From NCBI RefSeq assembly GCF_022410465.1, contig NZ_JAJSON010000026.1, forward strand, positions 1 through 64,000: 64,000 bases of DNA, given 5' to 3'. The position numbers and the translations under genes were made by a program. The DNA comes from Christiangramia crocea (GTDB lineage Bacteria; Bacteroidota; Bacteroidia; Flavobacteriales; Flavobacteriaceae). Below the pieces are notes generated by a model. The model made no database searches. It saw nothing but the letters and a program-made list of their open reading frames with translations, and was not told the DNA's origin. Positions 53,072 through 61,201 of the stretch are shown here, piece by piece. Position 1 is the first letter of the stretch. The number at the start of each line of letters is the position of its first letter.

Positions 53072-53100
53072 GGCCACGCCCAAAAGCGTGGCTTTTTTTC
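53072..53100 (+). terminator. glnN terminator
   Basis: GCCACGC-CCAAAA-GCGTGGC stem-loop followed by T7. The hairpin differs from the rho terminator by one loop base and one stem base. Confidence 0.9.
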
Positions 53101-53170
53101 TTTAAAATCTTCTCATTATTTATCAGAACTGTTTAAACTAATTATCTTTGACAACTCTAAGAATTAGTTC

Positions 53171-54349
53171 ATGAGCAAGGAAGTAAGCAAAAGATATTCA
53201 GGCCGCGGCGTTTCTGCCGGAAAAGAAGATGTGCATAACGCGATAAAGAACGTAGATAAAGGGATTTTCCCTAAGGCGTTCTGCAAGATCGTCCCGGATC
53301 ATTTAACGGGAAGTGACGAACATTGTCTAATTATGCATGCTGATGGTGCCGGTACAAAGTCTTCCCTTGCTTATATGTACTGGAAGGAAACCGGAGATAT
53401 TTCGGTATGGAAAGGAATTGCTCAGGATGCTCTTATCATGAACATCGATGATCTTTTGTGTGTTGGAGCGACTGATAATATCCTTCTTTCATCAACTATT
53501 GGAAGAAATAAGAACCTGATTCCGGGAGAGGTTATATCAGCTATCATTAATGGGACTGAAGAACTTATCTCAGAATTGAAAGACTTTGGAGTAGAGATAC
53601 ATTCCACAGGCGGTGAAACTGCCGATGTGGGTGATCTTGTTAGAACGATTATCGTTGACTCCACGGTCACTGCCCGGATGAGAAGGGATAAGGTGATAGA
53701 TAATGCTAATATTAAACCGGGAAATGTTATTGTAGGACTTGCCTCATTCGGGCAGGCTAGTTATGAAAAGGAATATAACGGCGGAATGGGTAGCAACGGA
53801 CTTACTTCTGCACGTCATGATGTGTTCTCAAAACTTCTGGCCGAAAAATATCCTGAAAGTTTTGACAGCTCCATCCCTGAAGAACTGGTTTATTCAGGAG
53901 GCAAAAAACTTACAGATACCGTGGAAGATAGTCCGGTTGATGCCGGGAAACTTGTACTTTCTCCAACCAGGACCTATGCGCCTATTATTAAAAAGATACT
54001 TCAGCAAATTGGAAGTGATAAGATAGATGGGATGGTCCATTGTAGTGGAGGAGCCCAGACAAAGATCCTGCATTTTATTGATGCCCTTCATATTATAAAA
54101 GACAACTTATTCGATACCCCTCCACTTTTTAAGCTTATTCAGCAGGAAAGTAAAACCGACTGGAAAGAAATGTATCAGGTATTTAATATGGGCCACAGAA
54201 TGGAGCTTTATGTGAATGGAGATATCGCTTCTGAAATTATTGAGATTTCAAAATCCTTCGATGTAGATGCAAGGATCGTTGGTAGAGTGGAGGCGGCAGA
54301 TTCAAAAAGGCTTACTATTCAAAGTTCTCACGGCACTTTTGAATATTAA
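53171..54349 (+). CDS. purM: phosphoribosylformylglycinamidine cyclo-ligase (AIR synthetase)
   Basis: Fifth step of purine synthesis. A 392-aa protein of the longer Bacteroidota PurM type: YSGRGVSAGKEDVHNAI at the N-terminus, HADGAGTKSSLAYMYW, GGETADVGDLVRT and GLASFGQASYE. The C-terminal half has the ATP-grasp-like PurM fold with NMGHRMELYV. Its stop overlaps that of a convergent ABC gene by 4 bp with no terminator between. Confidence 0.93.
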   Translation: MSKEVSKRYSGRGVSAGKEDVHNAIKNVDKGIFPKAFCKIVPDHLTGSDEHCLIMHADGAGTKSSLAYMYWKETGDISVWKGIAQDALIMNIDDLLCVGATDNILLSSTIGRNKNLIPGEVISAIINGTEELISELKDFGVEIHSTGGETADVGDLVRTIIVDSTVTARMRRDKVIDNANIKPGNVIVGLASFGQASYEKEYNGGMGSNGLTSARHDVFSKLLAEKYPESFDSSIPEELVYSGGKKLTDTVEDSPVDAGKLVLSPTRTYAPIIKKILQQIGSDKIDGMVHCSGGAQTKILHFIDALHIIKDNLFDTPPLFKLIQQESKTDWKEMYQVFNMGHRMELYVNGDIASEIIEISKSFDVDARIVGRVEAADSKRLTIQSSHGTFEY

Positions 54350-54993
54350 GTAGAGATATATCCCAGTGTCTGTAGTTCGCCCGTAGTACTTACAGCTCTG
54401 GAACAACCGTCTTTGATAAAATATAGATCATCGGTTATTTCAAGAATATCCCTGTATAAATGATCGGTTAGGAGAATTGCCTTATTTTTCTTTTCAATGA
54501 TGAGTTCTTCCTTTATGATGCCTGTATAAACTGGGGTAAGGTGGGTAAAAGGTTCATCCAGCATAATGAGCTTTGCATCGCTTTTTATAGTAAGCCAGAT
54601 AGAGACCAGCCTTTTTTCTCCGCCAGAGAGTTGATTCAGTTTAAAATTTATGTGATCCCGGAAGGAGGGAAATTTTTCTGTAAATTCTTCCCATGAAATC
54701 CTGTAAATAGTAAAAAGCGTTTTCAGAGAAATATTTGGCAGAAAATCTGTCTGAGGTAAAAACCTCACATTTTCCTTAGTATATAGCTTCTTCAAAGTCC
54801 CTTTGTTGTTGATCCTTACCAGTTTGTTGTTGCAGGATAAGTTTCCGAAGAAAATTTTTAACAAGCTCGTTTTTCCGCTACCGTTAGATCCCAGTATGCC
54901 GGTGATCCTTTCGGTTTCAGCTTTTATGTACACACCATAGAGAATTTGTTTTCCATTAAAGCTCAGTTCAACGTTATCCAGTTCAAAGATCAT
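54346..54993 (-). CDS. ABC transporter ATPase of a two-gene mini-system
   Basis: A 215-aa ATPase with Walker A GSNGSGKTS, signature QLSGGEKRLVSIWL and Walker B LIMLDEPFTHL, then LTDHLYRD in the switch region. The catalytic Glu after Walker B is present (DEP). Its ATG overlaps the stop of a 101-aa membrane protein gene by 4 bp. It looks like an exporter-type or regulatory ATPase. Nothing else nearby offers a permease, so the small membrane protein is the likely partner. Confidence 0.88.
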   Translation of the reverse strand: MIFELDNVELSFNGKQILYGVYIKAETERITGILGSNGSGKTSLLKIFFGNLSCNNKLVRINNKGTLKKLYTKENVRFLPQTDFLPNISLKTLFTIYRISWEEFTEKFPSFRDHINFKLNQLSGGEKRLVSIWLTIKSDAKLIMLDEPFTHLTPVYTGIIKEELIIEKKNKAILLTDHLYRDILEITDDLYFIKDGCSRAVSTTGELQTLGYIST

Positions 54994-55295
54994 ATCAACA
55001 TACTGATTTTATAAATGGTCACACTTAGAAAAAAGTCGGTAAGGATACAGTATGTGAAAAGAAATAAAGGGCTGATGCCGAAATTCTTATAAAAAAGAAG
55101 GCTGTCTTTAGACTCAAAGAAATGTTTGTGTAGAAACAGTATTCCAATTAGGAAGATCTTAACCAGGAGTATAACTTCTATTATATTATCTAAAAAGATA
55201 AGAATTAAGCTAAGGCATGCCGAACTAATGATCAGTTTCCTGTAGAAATGAAAGGATAATTTTAGTCTGAAAAGAAAGTTGTGAATGAGATTCAT
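54990..55295 (-). CDS. small membrane protein, probable partner of the adjacent ABC ATPase
   Basis: 101 aa, very hydrophobic, with three to four predicted membrane segments (residues about 20-37, 38-53, 75-95) and a basic N-terminus. No family recognised. The 4-bp overlap with the ATPase gene argues for stoichiometric coexpression. At this length it would have to work as a multimer if it forms a permease. Confidence 0.72.
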   Translation of the reverse strand: MNLIHNFLFRLKLSFHFYRKLIISSACLSLILIFLDNIIEVILLVKIFLIGILFLHKHFFESKDSLLFYKNFGISPLFLFTYCILTDFFLSVTIYKISMLI

Positions 55296-55377
55296 TAGTC
55301 TTTCAATTTAAGGAAAATTAATATGGTTTTTATTTTTTCTGGATCAAACCATTGATTTTTTGCACTTTGATTTGCGG

Positions 55378-55385
55378 TATATTTG
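55378..55385 (+). promoter_or_regulatory. -7 box (TATATTTG)
   Basis: A perfect match. The TTG that opens the longest downstream frame is inside this box, so the gene must start later, at ATG 55461. Confidence 0.6.
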
Positions 55386-55460
55386 ATTGTGCTAATTCCT
55401 TTTTTAAAACCGCTTCCTGTTTTTTTACGTAAATCTCCTGCAACCAATCAAAAAAATATC

Positions 55461-56159
55461 ATGTTATCCAGTTCTTTATTATCGGTGGTCACACCGATGC
55501 TACTAGTCTTAAATTGTTATATAATATATGAGTATGATCAGGATATAAGTCGCTGGGCACGTGTGTTAAGTACGGCAGTATTCTTTCTCATTTTACTTTG
55601 GCAAAACTCCCGTAGCAAAAGATTTCTAAGCGCATTTGTGTTGCTGCTTATTTCTGATCTGCTCTTGTTTTACTACGAATTTGTCCTTGGAAATGCAGCT
55701 GCATTTATAGCAAGGATCTCTGCCTATGTGCTTCTGGTACTCATGATAAGCCCGGAGCTTAGACAACTTAGAACAAATCTTTTTCAGAAATTCATTTTCG
55801 TGGTGGTTTTGGGGCTAAACCTGGCAATGCTCATCATGTTGGTGGGGATGGTGCCTTTAAAGTTCAAATATCCATTTCTGGATATGCTGTTTTATGCTTA
55901 CGGAATGTCAATGATAAGTATGGTCATCGCAGCCATTTCGTATAGTAACCGCTATTCTAACAGGACTTCTTTTTTCTTTACGGCGGCAACGCTTTGCCTT
56001 GTGTTTTCAGATATTACCTCATTTATAGCCTATTATCTTGAATTTTCGGAGTTCTATTTCCCGGACCGTATCTTCTATATAATGGGCATTGCCGGTCTGG
56101 TGAAATTCTCTTCTTTTTCCCGAAGTCATAAGGCTGTGGCCGAATTGGGAAGCCTTTAA
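55461..56159 (+). CDS. multi-pass membrane protein, unknown (YhhN-like at best)
   Basis: 232 aa with seven to eight predicted helices covering most of the protein, short loops and a soluble basic tail SRSHKAVAELGSL. Conserved-looking acidic residues sit in helices (ISDLLLFYYEF, VFSDITSFIAYY), vaguely like YhhN/TMEM86 lysoplasmalogenases, but the similarity is too weak to name it. It has its own promoter and is followed by prfA after 62 bp. Confidence 0.75.
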   Translation: MLSSSLLSVVTPMLLVLNCYIIYEYDQDISRWARVLSTAVFFLILLWQNSRSKRFLSAFVLLLISDLLLFYYEFVLGNAAAFIARISAYVLLVLMISPELRQLRTNLFQKFIFVVVLGLNLAMLIMLVGMVPLKFKYPFLDMLFYAYGMSMISMVIAAISYSNRYSNRTSFFFTAATLCLVFSDITSFIAYYLEFSEFYFPDRIFYIMGIAGLVKFSSFSRSHKAVAELGSL

Positions 56160-56221
56160 AGCTTTCTCTTACAATTCACCCAAATTATCGTAAATTTGCT
56201 TCTTAAATTCAGGAAGACTAT

Positions 56222-57298
56222 ATGATTGAGAAGCTTAATATCGTAAAACAGAGGTTTGATGAGGTGAACGATTTGATAATCCAGCCGGATGTGATTTCAG
56301 ATCAGAAACGATATATTGAATTAAATAAAGAATACAAAGACCTTAAGGCTTTGATGGAAGAGCGTGAGAAGTATATGCGCCTTACCGAAAACATACAGGA
56401 AGCGGAAGAGATCATTTCAGACGGAAGTGATCCTGAAATGACCGAAATGGCCAAGCTGCAGCTTGATGAGGCTAAAGAACAGCTCCCCGAACTGGAGGAA
56501 AAGATCCGGATGATGCTTGTTCCTAAAGATCCTGAAGATTCTAAGAACGTGGTGATGGAGATTCGTGCCGGTACCGGTGGGGATGAGGCGAGTATTTTTG
56601 CGGGGGATCTTTACCGTATGTATACCAAGTATGTGGAAAGCAAAGGCTGGAAACATAATATTGTTGATTTTAGCGAAGGTACCAGTGGTGGTTTCAAAGA
56701 AATAATCTTCGAGGTGAGCGGGGAGGAAGTTTACGGTACCATGAAATTTGAAGCCGGGGTACATCGTGTACAGCGGGTGCCGCAAACCGAAACTCAGGGA
56801 CGTGTGCATACCTCTGCCGCTACCGTTATGGTCCTGCCTGAAGCCGAAGAGTTTGAGGTGGAGATAGACCCTAAAGACGTAAGGATCGATTATTTCTGTT
56901 CTTCAGGTCCTGGGGGACAGTCAGTGAACACAACTTATTCGGCAGTAAGACTTACTCACGAACCAACGGGATTGGTGGCGCAGTGTCAGGATCAGAAATC
57001 ACAGCATAAGAACAAGGAAAAAGCTTTCCGCGTACTTCGTTCCCGACTTTATGAAATGGAGCTTGCCAAGAAACAGGAGGCCGATTCAGCCAAGCGAAAT
57101 TCCATGGTTTCCAGTGGAGACCGTAGTGCGAAAATCAGGACCTATAATTATCCGCAGGGGCGGGTGACAGATCATCGTATCAACCTTACTTTATACGACC
57201 TTTCAAACATCGTGAACGGAGATATCCAGAAGATCATCGATGAATTAAGACTGGCAGAAAATACAGAAAAACTTAAGGAGAACTCAGATATTATTTAA
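56222..57298 (+). CDS. prfA: peptide chain release factor 1
   Basis: Recognises UAG and UAA stop codons. A 358-aa RF1: [42 protein letters not shown], and the catalytic GGQ in [17 protein letters not shown]. The tail ..ENSDII is normal. Stands alone. Confidence 0.97.
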   Translation: MIEKLNIVKQRFDEVNDLIIQPDVISDQKRYIELNKEYKDLKALMEEREKYMRLTENIQEAEEIISDGSDPEMTEMAKLQLDEAKEQLPELEEKIRMMLVPKDPEDSKNVVMEIRAGTGGDEASIFAGDLYRMYTKYVESKGWKHNIVDFSEGTSGGFKEIIFEVSGEEVYGTMKFEAGVHRVQRVPQTETQGRVHTSAATVMVLPEAEEFEVEIDPKDVRIDYFCSSGPGGQSVNTTYSAVRLTHEPTGLVAQCQDQKSQHKNKEKAFRVLRSRLYEMELAKKQEADSAKRNSMVSSGDRSAKIRTYNYPQGRVTDHRINLTLYDLSNIVNGDIQKIIDELRLAENTEKLKENSDII

Positions 57299-57303
57299 TG
57301 AGG

Positions 57304-57402
57304 AAAGTTTAAAGCTTTAAGTTGAAAGTTGAATTTGAAAAAACTTTCTGATCTAAAATTTCGATTTTTCCTTTCTGAAAACTGAACACCGAACACTGAA
57401 TA
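57304..57402. repeat. two runs of 7-bp tandem repeats before pyrF
   Basis: The first run reads AAGTTTA AAGCTTT AAGTTGA AAGTTGA (from 57304), and the second CTGAAAA CTGAACA CCGAACA CTGAATA (57375-57402). Units are imperfect but keep the 7-bp phase. They fill most of the 111-bp prfA-pyrF gap. Confidence 0.6.
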
Positions 57403-57409
57403 CTAAAAA

Positions 57410-58228
57410 ATGACTTCACAGGAGCTGACGCAGCAAATTTTCAAGAAAAAATCTTTTTTATGTGTAGGTTTAGATACCGATCTTGACAGGATCCCTACCT
57501 ATTTACTTTCCGAAAAAGACCCCGTGTTCAGTTTTAATAAGGCAATTATTGATGCTACTCATAAATACTGTGTGGCCTATAAACCAAATATCGCTTTTTA
57601 CGAGGCTATAGGTGTTGATGGCTGGAAAGCTCTAAAAAAGACCATTGAGTATCTGCATTCTGAATACCCGGAAATTTATACTATAGCCGATGCAAAACGC
57701 GGGGATATTGGCAATACTTCCCGTATGTATGCAAAAGCTTTTTTTGATGATCTTGGATTTGATTCGGTAACCGTGGCTCCTTATATGGGTAAGGATTCTG
57801 TTGAACCCTTTCTGGAGTTTATTAATAAGCATACGATCCTTCTGGCGCTAACCTCAAATGAGGGTGCCTATGATTTCCAAACATTAAAGACGGGTGATGA
57901 AGAACTGTACAAAAAGGTGATCAGGACTTCTAAGAGCTGGAATAATTCTGAAAATCTTATGTATGTGGTTGGTGCAACAAAGGCTGAATATCTTGCTGAT
58001 ATCCGAAAGATAATTCCTGAGAACTTTTTACTGGTGCCTGGCGTGGGAGCCCAGGGAGGAAGCCTCGAGGAAGTCTGTAAGTACGGTATCACCAGAAATG
58101 TTGGTTTACTCGTTAATTCTTCCCGAAAGATAATCTACGCCTCAGATTCGTCCAATTTTGCAGAGATAGCTGGAGCCAAGGCTGAAGCACTTCAAATCCA
58201 GATGGCCGAGGAACTGGAAAAATTATAG
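57410..58228 (+). CDS. pyrF: orotidine 5'-phosphate decarboxylase
   Basis: Last step of UMP synthesis. A 272-aa type 2 Pyr[23 protein letters not shown], the catalytic [11 protein letters not shown] motif (Lys-rich active site, about residue 93) and [14 protein letters not shown]. Followed 4 bp later by the metal-receptor-like gene on the same strand. Confidence 0.96.
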   Translation: MTSQELTQQIFKKKSFLCVGLDTDLDRIPTYLLSEKDPVFSFNKAIIDATHKYCVAYKPNIAFYEAIGVDGWKALKKTIEYLHSEYPEIYTIADAKRGDIGNTSRMYAKAFFDDLGFDSVTVAPYMGKDSVEPFLEFINKHTILLALTSNEGAYDFQTLKTGDEELYKKVIRTSKSWNNSENLMYVVGATKAEYLADIRKIIPENFLLVPGVGAQGGSLEEVCKYGITRNVGLLVNSSRKIIYASDSSNFAEIAGAKAEALQIQMAEELEKL

Positions 58229-58232
58229 CCTT

Positions 58233-59021
58233 ATGGAGGTTTGGGATCAGCTAGGACGTAATCTACAATTTAAAGAGACTCCTAAACGAATCGTTTCCCT
58301 TGTTCCCAGTCAAACGGAGCTCCTTGTGGATCTAGGTCTTGAAAAATATTTGATTGGAATCACTCATTTTTGTGTGCATCCTAGCTTTTTGAAACAAATC
58401 AAAACAAGAGTAGGGGGAACTAAAAAAGTGAACTTTAGGAAGATCAGGGAGCTGGAGCCCGATATCATACTATGTAATAAGGAAGAGAACACGAAAGAGA
58501 TGGTTAAAGAGCTGGAAAAAATAGCTCCTGTACATATCTCTGAAGTTTCAGATCTGCAGAGTTCCTGCGAGCTTATTATTCAGTATGGTAAAATATTTAA
58601 TTGTGAGCCCCTGGCTCTAACCCTTTCCGATTCTATCAGAAAAAAAGCGGAGGAGCTTGAACGGCTTGCTGCCGGCTCTCCAAAGCGAAGAGTTGCTTAT
58701 TTCATTTGGAATGAGCCTTTAATGGTGGCAGGGAAAGCCACGTTTATCAATTCTATGCTGGAACTTAATAATTTTGAGAATGTATTCAGCCAGGAAAGGT
58801 ATCCCGAAACCAGTTTTGAACAACTTAAGGACCTTGAAATAGATCTTTGTATGCTTTCTTCTGAACCTTTTCCTTTTAAAGAGGAGCATAAGCAGAAGTT
58901 TCTTCCTTATTCAAAAGAAGTTCAGATCGTGGATGGAGAATATTTCAGCTGGTATGGCAGCCGGTTACTTGAAGCTATGGACTATTTTAAAGAATTTCAC
59001 TTGGAGTCATCAACCAATTGA
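58233..59021 (+). CDS. BtuF-like helical-backbone metal receptor, without signal peptide
   Basis: A 262-aa protein of the ABC-type substrate-binding (BtuF/FhuD) fold: RIVSLVPSQTELLVDLG near the start, LEPDIILCNKEEN, then GSRLLEAMDYFKEF at the end. There is no signal peptide or lipobox: the N-terminus MEVWDQLGRNLQFKETPKR goes straight into the domain. It is therefore predicted cytoplasmic, and no ABC permease is near. It may be a cobalamin- or haem-related soluble binder; unclear. Its 3' end overlaps a convergent small gene by 25 bp. Confidence 0.82.
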   Translation: MEVWDQLGRNLQFKETPKRIVSLVPSQTELLVDLGLEKYLIGITHFCVHPSFLKQIKTRVGGTKKVNFRKIRELEPDIILCNKEENTKEMVKELEKIAPVHISEVSDLQSSCELIIQYGKIFNCEPLALTLSDSIRKKAEELERLAAGSPKRRVAYFIWNEPLMVAGKATFINSMLELNNFENVFSQERYPETSFEQLKDLEIDLCMLSSEPFPFKEEHKQKFLPYSKEVQIVDGEYFSWYGSRLLEAMDYFKEFHLESSTN

Positions 59022-59185
59022 CAGTCCATTCTGTGTAATTCAGCAAGAATCTTTTGTGCCCTCGAATTAAGCTGGTCGCTTTTCTCTTTATCGATCAAAG
59101 CCATTTTGTAGGCACGCTGCATTAACCGGGTGTATTTTTCACACAGGCGTTCTTCTCTGGTTTTATTTTCAAAAATTCTAAACAT
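58997..59185 (-). CDS. Lacal_2735 family small protein
   Basis: 62 aa: MFRIFENKTREERLCEKYTR, then LMQRAYKMALIDKEKSDQLN, SRAQKILAELHRM and a short tail. All-helical, highly charged, matching the flavobacterial Lacal_2735 family of about 60 aa. Function unknown. The start gives the family's MFxxF opening. The 3' end overlaps that of the receptor-like gene by 25 bp. Confidence 0.85.
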   Translation of the reverse strand: MFRIFENKTREERLCEKYTRLMQRAYKMALIDKEKSDQLNSRAQKILAELHRMDCQLVDDSK

Positions 59186-59340
59186 AAGTATGTAGGGTCT
59201 TTCTTCATTTATCATTCAACATTGCTACAAAGCTAAGCAGGTAGTAGCTTACATAATGATAATGCTCAGTTAAGCTTATTTTAAAATGATGGGATATAAA
59301 CCCTAAAAGTGTTAAAATATTAGAAAATGAGAGAAAAATC

Positions 59341-60039
59341 CTATCTATCCTGGACCGCAAAGACTCTTCGAAGAAGATCGGTAGTTCTTGCTGATATACT
59401 GCTTCTTATCTCTTTTTCTTCCTTTGCGATCATTAAAAATACACCGTCCAAAGCTTCGTTGGTTACATAATCTGGCAGGTCCGGATTAACATTTGAAGTA
59501 ACGGGTACCGCATTGTATTTTTCGATGATATTCTTCCAGACCTGCGTTGCACCCACCTTATCCAGTGAATTGCTAATTATAGGGTTAAACCGACTGTAAA
59601 GTTCCTGTTCAGTTCTGTTTGATAGATAAACCGTGGCGGCATCTTCTCCACCCATTAGGATATTCCTGGCATCGGCAAAAGTAATACCGGTCACTGCATC
59701 GGCAAATACAGGGATGGCTTCGCTCACCGCATCTTCCGCAGCTCTGTTAAGTACCCTTAGTCCTTCATCGGCCAGGGCATCAAGACCAATATCTCTCAGG
59801 GTCCTATCTACTTTCTGTAATTCGGGCGGGAGGCCGATTCTTACCAATTCATTGCTGAAAAAGCCATCTTCCTTAGCCAGACTGGTAACTTCTTTATCGA
59901 TACCAAATTGCAATGCTTGTTTAAGTCCGGAGCTTATCTCGGCATCGGTTACTCCCTGAGGGAATTGGGAGGCAATTGTTTGAAGCTCGGCACAGGAGGT
60001 AAGAAGGAATATTCCAAAAAGAGCAAAAATCTTTTTCAT
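59341..60039 (-). CDS. DUF4197 lipoprotein
   Basis: 232 aa from ATG 60039. Signal peptide with lipobox LLTSC at Cys16, then a helical DUF4197 domain (ISSGLKQALQFGIDKEVTSL, LPPELQKVDRTLRDIGLD, GITFADARNILMGGEDAAT). Located in the envelope; function unknown. Stands alone. Confidence 0.92.
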   Translation of the reverse strand: MKKIFALFGIFLLTSCAELQTIASQFPQGVTDAEISSGLKQALQFGIDKEVTSLAKEDGFFSNELVRIGLPPELQKVDRTLRDIGLDALADEGLRVLNRAAEDAVSEAIPVFADAVTGITFADARNILMGGEDAATVYLSNRTEQELYSRFNPIISNSLDKVGATQVWKNIIEKYNAVPVTSNVNPDLPDYVTNEALDGVFLMIAKEEKEIRSSISARTTDLLRRVFAVQDR

Positions 60040-60206
60040 GATATCTAATTTTTTCAAATATAGAGATAGGGATTCTAAAAATCGATTGTGAAATCCTATA
60101 ATAATATTAAAACAAAGGCTTTAGAATATCAGGTTTTGAGTGGTTTTACCAAAACGCAGGCTTCTTTAAACCAGAACGATTTTGTCCATTTTGGGTAAAA
60201 ATATCA

Positions 60207-61058
60207 TCAGGTAAAGACAATGGTTTTGTTATTATAAACCAGGGTTTTTCTATCAATATGAAGTTTGATTCCACGTGCCAGGACGATCTTTTCCAGGTCT
60301 CTGCCTTTAAGGATCAGGTCTTTTACGGAGTGACTGTGAGAAATTCTGGTAATATCCTGTTCTATTATGGGGCCGGCATCCAGTTCTTTCGTCACATAAT
60401 GGCAGGTCGCACCAATGATCTTCACACCCCTCTTATAGGCAAAGTGATAGGGTTTGGCTCCCGCGAAGGCAGGCAGGAAAGAGTGATGTATGTTGATAAT
60501 CCTATTGGGGTAGGCCTTGATCATTCGGGAAGAGATTATTTGCATGTACCTTGCCAGGACAATAAGGTCGATATTCTCTTTTTTCAGTAGTTCCAGCTGT
60601 CTTTTTTCAGCCTTATCCTTTTCTCCCTTTACTACCGGAATATGATAAAAAGGAATGTCAAAACTTTTAGCAATGTACTCCAGGTCATTATGGTTGCTAA
60701 TAATTATAGGGATGTTCACATCAAGTTCCCCGGATCTGTACCTTCCAAGAATATCATAAAGACAGTGGTCATACCTGGAAACAAATAGCGCCATATTTGG
60801 TTTCATGCCGGCTGTGTAGATGTGCCAGGACATTTCATAGGGCTTCCCTATAGCTTCTGCAAATTCATTTTTTAAGCTTTCAATTTTGATTAGATGAGCG
60901 AACTCACATTCCAGGCGCATAAAAAAGATCTTATTTTCCACATCAACATACTGATCGATATAGATTATATTACCTTTATGCTTATAAAAAAAGGAAGTGA
61001 CCGAGGCGATAATTCCGGAAGTATCCGGACAATGAATCAGCAAAGTGAATTTGGACAT
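60207..61058 (-). CDS. purU: formyltetrahydrofolate deformylase
   Basis: Hydrolyses 10-formyl-tetrahydrofolate to formate and tetrahydrofolate, balancing one-carbon pools. 283 aa from MSKFTLLIHCPDTSG: N-terminal ACT domain (1-75), then a formyltransferase domain with the catalytic Asn-His-Asp set in NIHHSFLPAFAGAKPYHFAY and LDAGPIIEQD. The start chosen omits an 11-residue polar extension. Confidence 0.95.
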   Translation of the reverse strand: MSKFTLLIHCPDTSGIIASVTSFFYKHKGNIIYIDQYVDVENKIFFMRLECEFAHLIKIESLKNEFAEAIGKPYEMSWHIYTAGMKPNMALFVSRYDHCLYDILGRYRSGELDVNIPIIISNHNDLEYIAKSFDIPFYHIPVVKGEKDKAEKRQLELLKKENIDLIVLARYMQIISSRMIKAYPNRIINIHHSFLPAFAGAKPYHFAYKRGVKIIGATCHYVTKELDAGPIIEQDITRISHSHSVKDLILKGRDLEKIVLARGIKLHIDRKTLVYNNKTIVFT

Positions 61059-61201
61059 GCAATGCTTGTTTTGCTGGTTAAAATTAAACATTTAAAGGCA
61101 TATTGATAGTACATGATTTATTATTGTACTATTGCTAAAGAAGGCCTCTAAAATTTACAATTTTCGTAAATTGCACATCCAAAAAACTCTTATTATTAGA
61201 A

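Noticed and set aside
55383-55460. TTG start giving a 26-residue longer membrane protein
   Set aside because: The TTG is part of the -7 box; ATG 55461 is used instead.
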